From contig JACRJC010000054.1 of the NCBI GenBank assembly GCA_016215555.1, positions 1 to 34,387 of the forward strand: a stretch of DNA of 34,387 bases, read 5' to 3'. Within the stretch, counting starts at the first letter, position 1; every line of letters starts with the position of its first letter. The notes beneath the pieces are model-generated. The model saw only the letters and a list, made by a program, of their open reading frames with translations. It searched no databases and was not told the DNA's origin. Positions 7,911 to 14,847 of the stretch are shown piece by piece. A program made the translations under genes and the position numbers. Origin of the DNA: Rhodospirillales bacterium. Lineage in GTDB: Bacteria; Pseudomonadota; Alphaproteobacteria; Rhodospirillales; WMHbin7.

Positions 7911-7941
7911 GCGCCCAGCCTAGCCCAGCTTGGCTGGGCGC
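7911..7941 (-). promoter_or_regulatory. Strong hairpin in the nifV-nifW gap
   Basis: A perfect 10-base-pair stem (GCGCCCAGCC with GGCTGGGCGC) and 11-base loop lies in the 101-base gap between nifV and nifW. With no T-run it is more likely an mRNA processing or stability element that sets different nifV and nifW levels than a full terminator. Confidence 0.5.
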
Positions 7942-7974
7942 CACGAAATAGGTTATTCATTCTGCAAACTGGTA

Positions 7975-9231
7975 TTATGCCGTCAAACGTTCCTCGACCG
8001 GCAGTTCGGCGAACAGGCGCGAAACAACCGGAATGGCCATGGTGTCGATCAGGAACCGTTCCAGATCGGCCCGTTCGGGCGCATGTTTGGTCTTCACGGC
8101 ATGGCGGCGCACGCGGGCCAGAACGGCCCTGGCCTGAGCCTCGCCCAGGGCCACGCCCAGCACGGCATAGGCGTCGCGCACCGAGGCCAAGCCGGAATGC
8201 TTGCCCAGCACGAACCGATGCTCGCGCCCGACCAGATGCGGATCGATGCCTTCATAGGTGGCGCGGTTCTTCAGCAAGCCCTGGACATGGATGCCCGCCT
8301 CATGGGTGAACACCGCCTCGCCGACGATGCTTTTTGCGACCGGCACAGGGCGGCCCGAAGCCTCGGCGACCAGCGCCGAAATGGCCGGCAGATCGTGGGT
8401 ATCGATGCCGGTCTCGATGCCGTAGAGATGCGATAGCGCCATCACCACCTCTTCCAGCGGCGCATTGCCGGCCCGCTCGCCCAGGCCATTGACCGTGGTG
8501 CTGACATGACTGGCTCCGCCCCGGACGGCGGCCAGCGAATTGGCGTTGGCCAGGCCCAGATCGTCATGGGCGTGGATTTCCAGTTCGAAATCCGGCCCCA
8601 CGACGGCGCGCAATTCCTTAAAGGCCTCCCTGGTGGCGAAGGGGTCCAGAATACCCAGCGTGTCGGCATAACGAAAGCGCCTAGCCCCGGCATCCCTGGC
8701 CGCCAGCGCCACCTGGCCGACGAAGGCGGGATCGGCCCGGGACGCATCCTCGCCCCCGATGCTAACCTGCAGGCCCAGCCCCCGGGCCTTGCCGATCAGC
8801 CGAATCATCTCGGCCAGCAATTGCGGGCGCGACAGAGAAAGCTTGGCGGCCAGTTGAATGTCGGACACCGGCAGCGTCAGATGGACCGAAGACAGGCCCA
8901 CGGCCAGGGCGGCGGCGACATCCTCGTCCTTCAGCCGGCACCAGCCGATCAAACGGGCCTTCAGGCACGCCGAAACGATGGCCCGGATGCCCCGGCATTC
9001 CTCTTCGCCCATGGCGGGAATGCCGATTTCCAGTTCCGGCACGCCGGCTTCGTCCAGCGCCTGGGCGATGGCCAGCTTTTCGGCCACGGTAAAGGCGACG
9101 CCGGCGGTCTGCTCGCCGTCTCGTAAGGTGGTGTCGTTAATCTTGATATTTTGACCCTCGCCGGGCGCTCGCTCTCGCTCGCTTGGCCGCCGCCTCAATG
9201 GCGGCTGGTCGCTTCGCTCTCCATCTGTCAT
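7975..9231 (-). CDS. nifV: Homocitrate synthase NifV
   Basis: NifV condenses acetyl-CoA with 2-oxoglutarate to homocitrate, the organic ligand of the nitrogenase FeMo cofactor. The 418-residue product has the DRE-TIM signature INDTTLRDGEQ (residues 31-41). It also has the metal-binding HAHDDLG motif with the following NANSLAA, the NGLGERAGN segment, and GKHSG near the C-terminal domain. The hesB and nifW neighbours support NifV rather than 2-isopropylmalate synthase or lysine-pathway homocitrate synthase. Residues 1-28 are an unusual Arg/Glu-rich extension: homology starts at about residue 29, where NifV normally begins. The chosen ATG has a good GGGGAGG ribosome site, so the extension should be translated. 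Confidence 0.9.
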   Translation of the reverse strand: MTDGERSDQPPLRRRPSERERAPGEGQNIKINDTTLRDGEQTAGVAFTVAEKLAIAQALDEAGVPELEIGIPAMGEEECRGIRAIVSACLKARLIGWCRLKDEDVAAALAVGLSSVHLTLPVSDIQLAAKLSLSRPQLLAEMIRLIGKARGLGLQVSIGGEDASRADPAFVGQVALAARDAGARRFRYADTLGILDPFATREAFKELRAVVGPDFELEIHAHDDLGLANANSLAAVRGGASHVSTTVNGLGERAGNAPLEEVVMALSHLYGIETGIDTHDLPAISALVAEASGRPVPVAKSIVGEAVFTHEAGIHVQGLLKNRATYEGIDPHLVGREHRFVLGKHSGLASVRDAYAVLGVALGEAQARAVLARVRRHAVKTKHAPERADLERFLIDTMAIPVVSRLFAELPVEERLTA

Positions 9232-9243
9232 CGCCGCCTCCCC

Positions 9244-9570
9244 TCACCCACAACTAAACGATTGCCCGCAGCCGCATTTGCCCTCGGCGTTGGGATTCTC
9301 GAAGACGAAACCGGCGCCGTTCAAATCCTCGACGAAATCGACATTGACGCCGGTCAGCAGGGGCTGGCTGGTCGGATCGACGAAGACCCGGATCTCGCCG
9401 AAGCGGTAGACGCGGTCGCCCTCTTGCGGCTGATCGTCGATGCCCATGCTGTAGCGCAGGCCCGAGCAGCCGCCCGAGGCCACCATGATGCGCAGGCCGC
9501 CTTGCGCGTCGCCGGCCCCGTCCAAGAGAGTCTTGATGGCGCCGATGGCGCTGTCGGTCAGAACCAGCAT
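9244..9570 (-). CDS. hesB: HesB/IscA-type iron-sulfur carrier (nif-associated)
   Basis: A-type carriers receive and deliver Fe-S clusters, and nif-linked versions serve nitrogenase maturation. The 108-residue product has the three conserved cysteines (C35 in SGGCSG, C99 and C101 in KCGCG), plus an extra one near the end (C107). I chose the ATG at 9570 because AAAGGAGG precedes it by about 6 bases; a TTG two codons earlier overlaps that site. The gene is 12 bases from nifV and opens the hesB-nifV-nifW operon, behind a sigma54-like promoter. The symbol could equally be written iscA(nif). Confidence 0.88.
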   Translation of the reverse strand: MLVLTDSAIGAIKTLLDGAGDAQGGLRIMVASGGCSGLRYSMGIDDQPQEGDRVYRFGEIRVFVDPTSQPLLTGVNVDFVEDLNGAGFVFENPNAEGKCGCGQSFSCG

Positions 9571-9608
9571 GGACAACCTCCTTTGGGCTACGATCCTGGC
9601 CTTCTCCC

Positions 9609-9625
9609 TTCAAGCTTCGTGCCAA
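9609..9625 (-). promoter_or_regulatory. Sigma54-type (-24/-12) promoter of hesB-nifV-nifW
   Basis: Read on the minus strand the sequence is TTGGCACG-AAGC-TTGAA. The -24 element matches YTGGCACG perfectly and the spacing to the -12 element is correct. The -12 element TTGCW has one mismatch (GA for GC). Transcription would begin about 9598, some 28 bases before the hesB ATG. I found no clear NifA upstream site (TGT-N10-ACA) in the gap. Confidence 0.6.
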
Positions 9626-9644
9626 TATCAACCCATTGATATTG
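9623..9644. promoter_or_regulatory. Perfect 22-bp palindrome in the hesB / PepSY divergent gap
   Basis: CAATATCAA (9623-9631) and TTGATATTG (9636-9644) form a perfect inverted repeat with a 4-base centre (ccca). It abuts the -24 element of the sigma54-like promoter and lies between two divergent operons, so it is a good operator candidate. The regulator is unknown. Confidence 0.55.
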
Positions 9645-9743
9645 CTACATGTCGCCGGCAGAGTTGTTGGCGGCAATCCGACAGGCCGTCGGATATCGGA
9701 CATCCCCGCCCCCTTTTCACCCTGCATTCAGCTTGAAGACGGC

Positions 9744-9749
9744 TATAAT
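9744..9749 (+). promoter_or_regulatory. Consensus -10 box right before the PepSY gene
   Basis: A perfect TATAAT lies only 6 bases before the ATG at 9756, so transcription would start at or next to the A of the start codon. No Shine-Dalgarno sequence intervenes. I see no convincing -35 box at 16-18 bases. Confidence 0.45.
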
Positions 9750-9755
9750 TCCTGC

Positions 9756-10070
9756 ATGAAGAGATTCACTCTTGCCGCCGCCCTGATTTTGCTGGCTGGC
9801 CCGCCGTCGCTGGCCGATTCCATCGACCAGAACGCCGCCCGCGAGGCCGTGAAGAAGGGCGATATCCGCCCCCTGGCCGAGGCCATCGCCAAAGTCGAAC
9901 AGGATTACCAAAGCCGGGTTCTGGATGCCGAGTTGGAGCACGAAGGCGGAATTTATGTCTATGAAATCAAGGCCATCAATAAGGATGGCTGGCGGCGCAA
10001 ACTGTATCTCGACGCCAAGACGCTGGATATTCTCAAAGAAAAATCCAAGCCCCCCAAGAAGAAGGACTGA
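9756..10070 (+). CDS. Exported PepSY-domain protein
   Basis: The 104-residue product begins with a signal peptide (about residues 1-21, cleaving after SLADS or just before). A PepSY-type domain follows (about 40-95), with the typical pattern ending in a YEIKAINKDG strand and a KLYLDAKTLDIL strand, then a Lys-rich tail. PepSY domains are periplasmic interaction modules, often inhibitory. The gene is 3 bases from a response regulator and is followed by a histidine kinase. A role as periplasmic modulator of that kinase is therefore likely, as in the FeuN-FeuP-FeuQ arrangement of rhizobia. That analogy rests on gene order and is an inference. Confidence 0.8.
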   Translation: MKRFTLAAALILLAGPPSLADSIDQNAAREAVKKGDIRPLAEAIAKVEQDYQSRVLDAELEHEGGIYVYEIKAINKDGWRRKLYLDAKTLDILKEKSKPPKKKD

Positions 10071-10073
10071 GCG

Positions 10074-10739
10074 ATGCGCCTGCTGGTCATCGAGGACGAC
10101 AAGCGCCTGTCCGGACAATTGAAGGAGGCGCTGGAAAGTGCGGGCTACGCCGTCGATCAGGCTTTCGACGGCGAGGAGGGGCATTTCCTGGGCGATACCG
10201 AACCATACGACGCCATCGTCTTGGATCTGGGCCTGCCCAAGCAAGACGGCGTTTCGGTCCTGAAGCAATGGCGCAAGGGGGGGCGCACCGCCCCGGTCCT
10301 GATCCTGACCGCCCGCGACGCCTGGAGCGAAAAGGTGGCGGGTTTCGACGCCGGGGCCGACGATTATCTGGCCAAGCCTTTCCATATGCCCGAATTGCTG
10401 GCCCGCCTTAGAGCGCTTATCCGCCGCTCGGCCGGCCAGGCTTCGGCGCTGCTCAGTTGCGGACCGCTTTCCTTTGACACCAGCGCCGGCACTTGCGAGC
10501 TTAACGGCAAGGACGTCACCCTGACCGCCCATGAAGCGCGTATCCTGGCCTATCTGCTGCACCACAAGGGCAAGATCGTGTCGCGCACCGAATTGACCGA
10601 ACATGTCTATGCCCAAGATTTCGACAGGGACTCCAACACCATCGAAGTCTTCATCGGGCGCCTGCGCAAGAAGCTGGGCGAAGGCATGATCCATACCCAT
10701 CGCGGCCAGGGCTACCGCATGGCCGAGCCGGATGCCTGA
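10074..10739 (+). CDS. OmpR/PhoP-family response regulator
   Basis: The 221-residue protein has a receiver domain (about residues 1-115) with acidic pocket E7-D8-D9, phospho-acceptor D51 (VLDLGLP) and conserved K101 (KPF). A winged-helix DNA-binding domain follows (about 125-218), ending in the usual RLRKKLG and HRGQGYRM motifs. It resembles the PhoP/QseB/FeuP branch. It overlaps the kinase gene by 8 bases and follows the PepSY gene by 3, so the three are one operon. Target genes cannot be read from the sequence; the divergent palindrome at 9623-9644 is a possible site. Confidence 0.9.
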   Translation: MRLLVIEDDKRLSGQLKEALESAGYAVDQAFDGEEGHFLGDTEPYDAIVLDLGLPKQDGVSVLKQWRKGGRTAPVLILTARDAWSEKVAGFDAGADDYLAKPFHMPELLARLRALIRRSAGQASALLSCGPLSFDTSAGTCELNGKDVTLTAHEARILAYLLHHKGKIVSRTELTEHVYAQDFDRDSNTIEVFIGRLRKKLGEGMIHTHRGQGYRMAEPDA

Positions 10740-12072
10740 ACCCACGACCTCCATCAAGCGCCGCCTGGCGCTGCTGTCGGGCCTGTGGCTGGCGGCGGCC
10801 CTGCTGGCGACCGGCCTGTTGCTGGCCCATCTGTTCAAAATCCACGCCGAGGAAGGGTTCGACGCCGAACTGGCGGGACAGATCGAAGAATTGGCGGCAC
10901 TGGCCGATCTCGGCGCCAATGGCCGCGCCCATATCCCCAATCCCCCCGCCGATCCCCGCTTCGGGCGCGCCTATTCCGGTTGGTACTGGCTGGTCATTGA
11001 TGGCGGCCAGGAAAGCTTGCGTTCGCGTTCGCTCTGGGACGCCGACATTCGCCTTCCCCTGCCGTTGCCGGAACAGGCCTTTTCCTTGCGGGGCCCTCGT
11101 GGCGAGCCCCTACGCGCTCTGGCGCGCCGGCTTCGCCTGACTGAAACCGCCCCTAACTCGATCTTCCTGGTCGCCGGGCCGCAAGACCGGATCGATGCCG
11201 CGACCTGGGATTTTGCAAGCCATCTGTTCCTGACCTTCGTGCTGCTGGGGGTGGGCTTGATCGCCGCCATTCTGTTGCAGATCACCTGGGGTCTGCGTCC
11301 GCTGCAGCGTCTGCGCCTGGCGCTGGCCGATATCCGGGCCGGCCGCTCGAAGCGTCTTGATGGAAGTTTTCCATTTGAAATAAGTCCATTAACTGATGAA
11401 GTTAATGAATTGATAGAACATAACGCCAAGACCGTCGAGCGGGCCCGCACCCATGCCGGCAATCTTGCCCACGCCCTGAAAACCCCTCTGGCGGCGCTGA
11501 TGAACGAGGCCAACGCCCTGCCCGGCCCCGAGGGGCGGCGGCTGATGACGCTGGCCCAGGAAATGAACGCCAGCATCACCCATCATCTGAAACGGGCCCG
11601 CATCGCCGCCGCCAAGGGCGGGCTGGGCGAACGCACGGAACTGGCCGATACCGCCGCCCGCCTGATCCAGGCTATCGGCAAGCTGAAGGCCGACCGCCCC
11701 TTGAAATCGACGCTCGAAGGCGTGCGCGGTCTGTGGTTCCTGGGCGAGCGCCAGGATCTGGAAGAGATGCTGGGCGTGCTGATTGAAAACGCCTTCACCT
11801 GGGCCGACCGGCGGGTCCGGGTAACTCTGGGTCATGAGGGCGGACGGATCAGCGTGCTGATCGAAGACGACGGCCCCGGCATCCCCAAGGAACGCCAGGC
11901 CGAGATGCTGGAACGCGGCAAACGCCTGGACGAAAGCGTGCCCGGCAGCGGATTGGGACTTTCCATCGCCCTCGACCTGGCCGAGGCCTATGGGGGCGCG
12001 CTGACGCTGGACAAATCCCCCCTCGGCGGCCTGCTGGTCAGGCTTGAATTGCCCGAAGCGGCCATTGATTAG
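10732..12072 (+). CDS. PhoQ-like sensor histidine kinase
   Basis: The 446-residue protein has a membrane segment (about residues 12-35), a periplasmic sensor region (about 36-160), a second membrane segment (about 163-185) and a HAMP-like linker. The dimerisation domain has the phospho-histidine in HALKTPL (H247). The ATPase domain shows the N box (IENAF), G1 (DDGPGIP) and G2 (GSGLGLSIA). The NLAHALKTPLAALMNEA context is typical of the PhoQ-like branch. A run of about 22 codons at 11359-11424, just before the dimerisation helix, is strikingly AT-rich with rare codons although the protein there looks conserved. It converges with the next gene with a 4-base overlap. Confidence 0.9.
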   Translation: MPEPTTSIKRRLALLSGLWLAAALLATGLLLAHLFKIHAEEGFDAELAGQIEELAALADLGANGRAHIPNPPADPRFGRAYSGWYWLVIDGGQESLRSRSLWDADIRLPLPLPEQAFSLRGPRGEPLRALARRLRLTETAPNSIFLVAGPQDRIDAATWDFASHLFLTFVLLGVGLIAAILLQITWGLRPLQRLRLALADIRAGRSKRLDGSFPFEISPLTDEVNELIEHNAKTVERARTHAGNLAHALKTPLAALMNEANALPGPEGRRLMTLAQEMNASITHHLKRARIAAAKGGLGERTELADTAARLIQAIGKLKADRPLKSTLEGVRGLWFLGERQDLEEMLGVLIENAFTWADRRVRVTLGHEGGRISVLIEDDGPGIPKERQAEMLERGKRLDESVPGSGLGLSIALDLAEAYGGALTLDKSPLGGLLVRLELPEAAID

Positions 12073-13130
12073 GGACTGCCCCCAGCCCCGGCAGCGCCTT
12101 TCTTGCCTTCGTCCCCCGCAGCGGCCCGCCTCATTTTCTCGACCAGCGAGTCCAGAGCCTTGAAGACAGCCTCGACGCCGTAGCCGGCCAGAAAGGCGAT
12201 AGCGCTCAGGGACAGGTTGAGTCCGTTCATGGCCTCGGGCGACAGGAACAGGCTGACGATGCCGCCCAGAACCATGCCGAGAAGCAATCGGAAGCGGTAT
12301 TGGTACAGCGTCGTCCGCTTGAACGACGCATCGTCCATCCGCTGCGTCAATTGGCGAATGATGAAAGTGCAGGCCCCCAGCAACCCATAAAGCAAAGGCA
12401 GGACATATTTCGACAGAATCTCGACCGAGTGATGCAGCGAGGTATGGGCGTTGTTGCTTTTTGCGGGGGCGGACAGCGCACCCCCGTTCTTGTTGTCCTT
12501 TTTGGTGAAGATCGGCAATTCGTAGAAACTGATCGTCTCGATGATTTGGCTGGCCGATGCCAGTCGCCCCGCCTTCAATTCCTTGCCGCGAAACAAATCC
12601 TCGTATTTATCTTCGTCGAACTTGTCGCCCTCGGCCAGCTTCAGCCGGGAAATCTCGCTTAACGTCGCCCCATACTCGGTCAGAGCCCGCTCGTAAGTCG
12701 CCACCGCATAGGAGGCCGACCCCGTGAAAATCTGGAAATACATCAAGACCAGAAAAGAAAGGATGCCATAGCCGCCGAATTCAATTTTACGAAACAGGGA
12801 AAAGAATTTCTGCTGCCAAGCGACACTTTTGGCCGACTGATGCCTGCGCCCCATTTCGTTGACGAGTTTGATGCCGTCGAACGTCGCCGGGGCAATCATT
12901 TGCGCCAGCCGATTGGTCATTTGACGAACCCTTGCGAGGCGCGCCTCGTCGTTGGCGCGCATCCCCGGCTCCTCGATGCTTTCGGCAAGGTCGATAATCT
13001 CTTGCGTCGCCAGGCCTTTGCGGCAGGCGAAATCGAGCGCCATGAAGGCTTCTTCCTCCATGCGATCAACGGTCGCTTGCGAAGACGGCGGCAGGGTTTG
13101 ATTGTCCATATTCCCGAGTGAAAGCGCCAT
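12069..13130 (-). CDS. Uncharacterised membrane protein
   Basis: I do not recognise a family. The 353-residue product has a charged, helical cytoplasmic N-terminus (about residues 1-110), one membrane segment (about 118-138), and a hydrophilic loop with Lys/Asp-rich stretches (about 140-245). Three closely spaced membrane segments follow (about 250-268, 285-303 and 308-326), and the tail is Gly/Ala-rich. The start ATG at 13130 follows a G-rich stretch; an ATG seven codons later is an alternative. It lies 9 bases after the DUF2914-like gene, so the two probably form an operon and may act together at the membrane. Confidence 0.7.
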   Translation of the reverse strand: MALSLGNMDNQTLPPSSQATVDRMEEEAFMALDFACRKGLATQEIIDLAESIEEPGMRANDEARLARVRQMTNRLAQMIAPATFDGIKLVNEMGRRHQSAKSVAWQQKFFSLFRKIEFGGYGILSFLVLMYFQIFTGSASYAVATYERALTEYGATLSEISRLKLAEGDKFDEDKYEDLFRGKELKAGRLASASQIIETISFYELPIFTKKDNKNGGALSAPAKSNNAHTSLHHSVEILSKYVLPLLYGLLGACTFIIRQLTQRMDDASFKRTTLYQYRFRLLLGMVLGGIVSLFLSPEAMNGLNLSLSAIAFLAGYGVEAVFKALDSLVEKMRRAAAGDEGKKGAAGAGGSP

Positions 13131-13139
13131 CTTGCCCCC

Positions 13140-13661
13140 CTATGGCGACACGGTCATGGAATAACGGCATGTCTTTTCGGCGCATTGCACGGGGGTGCCG
13201 TCGCGGTAGCGGATCTCGACCACCCATTCGCCCGCGGCCAGATTCTTTTTGCTGCTCCAGGTCCGCCAGTCGAAGCGACCGCCTTTTTGCAGGGCCTCGC
13301 TTCTCAATTCCTTCAGCAGCGGGGCCGCGCCGACGCCCAAGGCGATCACATCCTTCATGGCCGGTTTGTCGCCATCCTCCATCGCCGCCGTCCAATGAAG
13401 CCAGACATGGCGGATCGGCAGCTTTCCTTCCTTCTCCAACCGGTCCAAGACGTCATCGCCGCCCTCGAGCAGCGTCCAAAGCGTCAATTCGCGCCGGGAA
13501 ACCGCGCCTTGCAGCTTGTCGGTATATTGCTGCCCTTTGACAAGCGAGGTCCAGACGGCCTCCTTGACGTCCAATCCGCCGTCCGCCGCCCAGGCGCCGC
13601 TGGACAGAAGCAGAGGCAGGGCCGACAGAATGACCTGAAAGACCTTGTAATTGGCGAACAT
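13140..13661 (-). CDS. Exported DUF2914-like protein
   Basis: The 173-residue product has a signal peptide (about residues 1-26, ending GAWAA). Its C-terminal part (about 90-170) resembles DUF2914: an RHVWLHW strand, then FDWRTWSSKKNLAAGEWVVEI, a pattern known from that beta-rich family of unknown function. Two cysteines near the end (QCAEKTC) could form a disulfide. I chose the ATG at 13661 because GGAGGG precedes it at good spacing; a TTG six codons earlier has none. It is the first gene of a pair with the membrane protein. Confidence 0.7.
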   Translation of the reverse strand: MFANYKVFQVILSALPLLLSSGAWAADGGLDVKEAVWTSLVKGQQYTDKLQGAVSRRELTLWTLLEGGDDVLDRLEKEGKLPIRHVWLHWTAAMEDGDKPAMKDVIALGVGAAPLLKELRSEALQKGGRFDWRTWSSKKNLAAGEWVVEIRYRDGTPVQCAEKTCRYSMTVSP

Positions 13662-13679
13662 ATGTCCATCCCTCCCCAA

Positions 13680-13827
13680 TTTCCAATTTGGCCAGCCACA
13701 ATTACAACCTATAATCTATTATTGATCAATATAATATTCCTTAAGATGATATATTGCCGAAGTTCGGCGTTGCCCCCGGGAGGATGGGTTCCTATCCTAC
13801 GCGGCCCCGATTCAGGAGTTGCCGCCG
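13680..13827. promoter_or_regulatory. AT-rich divergent promoter region before bioB
   Basis: The stretch 13700-13755 is unusually AT-rich and holds several TATAAT-like boxes and a perfect palindrome, ATTGATCAAT (13721-13730). TAATCTATTA at 13712-13721 matches 8 of 10 bases of the alphaproteobacterial BioR operator (TTATCTATAA). That is suggestive given the adjacent biotin gene, but weak evidence in such AT-rich sequence. Confidence 0.35.
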
Positions 13828-14787
13828 ATGACCTCCCCCAACCCCCGTTACGACTGGACGACCGCCGAGATCGAAGCCCTGCTGGCATTGCCGCTGCTCG
13901 ATCTGGTGTCGCGGGCCCACGAGATTTCCAAGTCCGGCACCGACAAGCGGGGCGTCCAGCTTGCCGCCCTGATGAATATCAAAACCGGGGGCTGCGCCGA
14001 GGATTGCTCCTATTGCAGCCAGTCGGCGCATCACGAGGCGCTGGACATCACCCGCACGCCTCTTAGCCGCCTGGACGAAGTGGTCTCGGCCGCCAAAGAG
14101 GCCAAGAAACTGGGAACCATCCGCTTTTGCATGGGCGTCGCCGGGCGCGAAGTGACCGACGGCCCCGAATTCGACGCCGTCCTCGACATGGTGCGCGCCG
14201 TCCGCGCCCTGGACATGGAGCCCTGCCTGACCATGGGCATGCTGAAACCGCATCACGCCCAGGCCCTGAAACTGGCGGGGCTGCAGTCCTACAACCACAA
14301 TATCGACACCAGCCCGGAATATTACGGCCAGATCATCACCACCCGCACCCTGGAAGACCGGCTGCGCACCCTGTCCATCGTGCGCGATCAGGGGATCGAT
14401 CTGTGCACCGGCGTCATCATCGGGCTGGGCGAAAGCCTGACCGACCGCGCCTCGGCGCTGCGGGTGCTGGCCAACATGAACCCGCATCCGGAAAGCGTGC
14501 CCATCAACGCCCTGGTCGCCATCGAAGGCACGCCCTTGGAAAGGCAAGAAGAAGTGCCGGCCCTGGATTTCGTGCGCATGATCGCCGCAGCCCGCATCGT
14601 TCTGCCGGCATCGCGCGTCCGTCTGGCCGCCGGACGCAAGCGCCTTAGCCCCGAAGCCCAGGCCCTGTGCTTCCTGGCCGGGGCCAATTCGATCTTCTAT
14701 GGCGAGCGGCTGCTGACCACCGACAATGCCGAACCCGACCGGGACCGCGCCTTCCTGGAGGAAATTGGGGTCAGAATCCCGGCATGA
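13828..14787 (+). CDS. bioB: Biotin synthase
   Basis: BioB is a radical-SAM enzyme that inserts sulfur into dethiobiotin to make biotin. The 319-residue product has the radical-SAM cluster motif CxxxCxxC (C56, C60, C63) followed by SQSAHH. Further on it has the conserved YNHNIDTSPEYY stretch, the C-terminal ASRVRLAAGR segment with the arginine of the [2Fe-2S] site, and GANSIFYGERLLTT. The ATG at 13828 has AGGAG nine bases upstream. No other biotin genes are in the window. Confidence 0.95.
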   Translation: MTSPNPRYDWTTAEIEALLALPLLDLVSRAHEISKSGTDKRGVQLAALMNIKTGGCAEDCSYCSQSAHHEALDITRTPLSRLDEVVSAAKEAKKLGTIRFCMGVAGREVTDGPEFDAVLDMVRAVRALDMEPCLTMGMLKPHHAQALKLAGLQSYNHNIDTSPEYYGQIITTRTLEDRLRTLSIVRDQGIDLCTGVIIGLGESLTDRASALRVLANMNPHPESVPINALVAIEGTPLERQEEVPALDFVRMIAAARIVLPASRVRLAAGRKRLSPEAQALCFLAGANSIFYGERLLTTDNAEPDRDRAFLEEIGVRIPA

Positions 14788-14847
14788 AGGGTTGCGGGCT
14801 TCCCCCTAACCCCATTATGATGCCGGACTTTTTTCAAAGGTCCGCTC

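Noticed and set aside
9645..9755. NifA upstream activator site (TGT-N10-ACA)
   Set aside because: TGT at 9650 and 9665 and ACA at 9681 and 9700 do not have the required 10-base spacing.
13722..13729. TTGATCAA as a second FNR site before bioB
   Set aside because: The half-sites have no spacer (FNR needs TTGAT-N4-ATCAA), so this is only a palindrome in AT-rich DNA.
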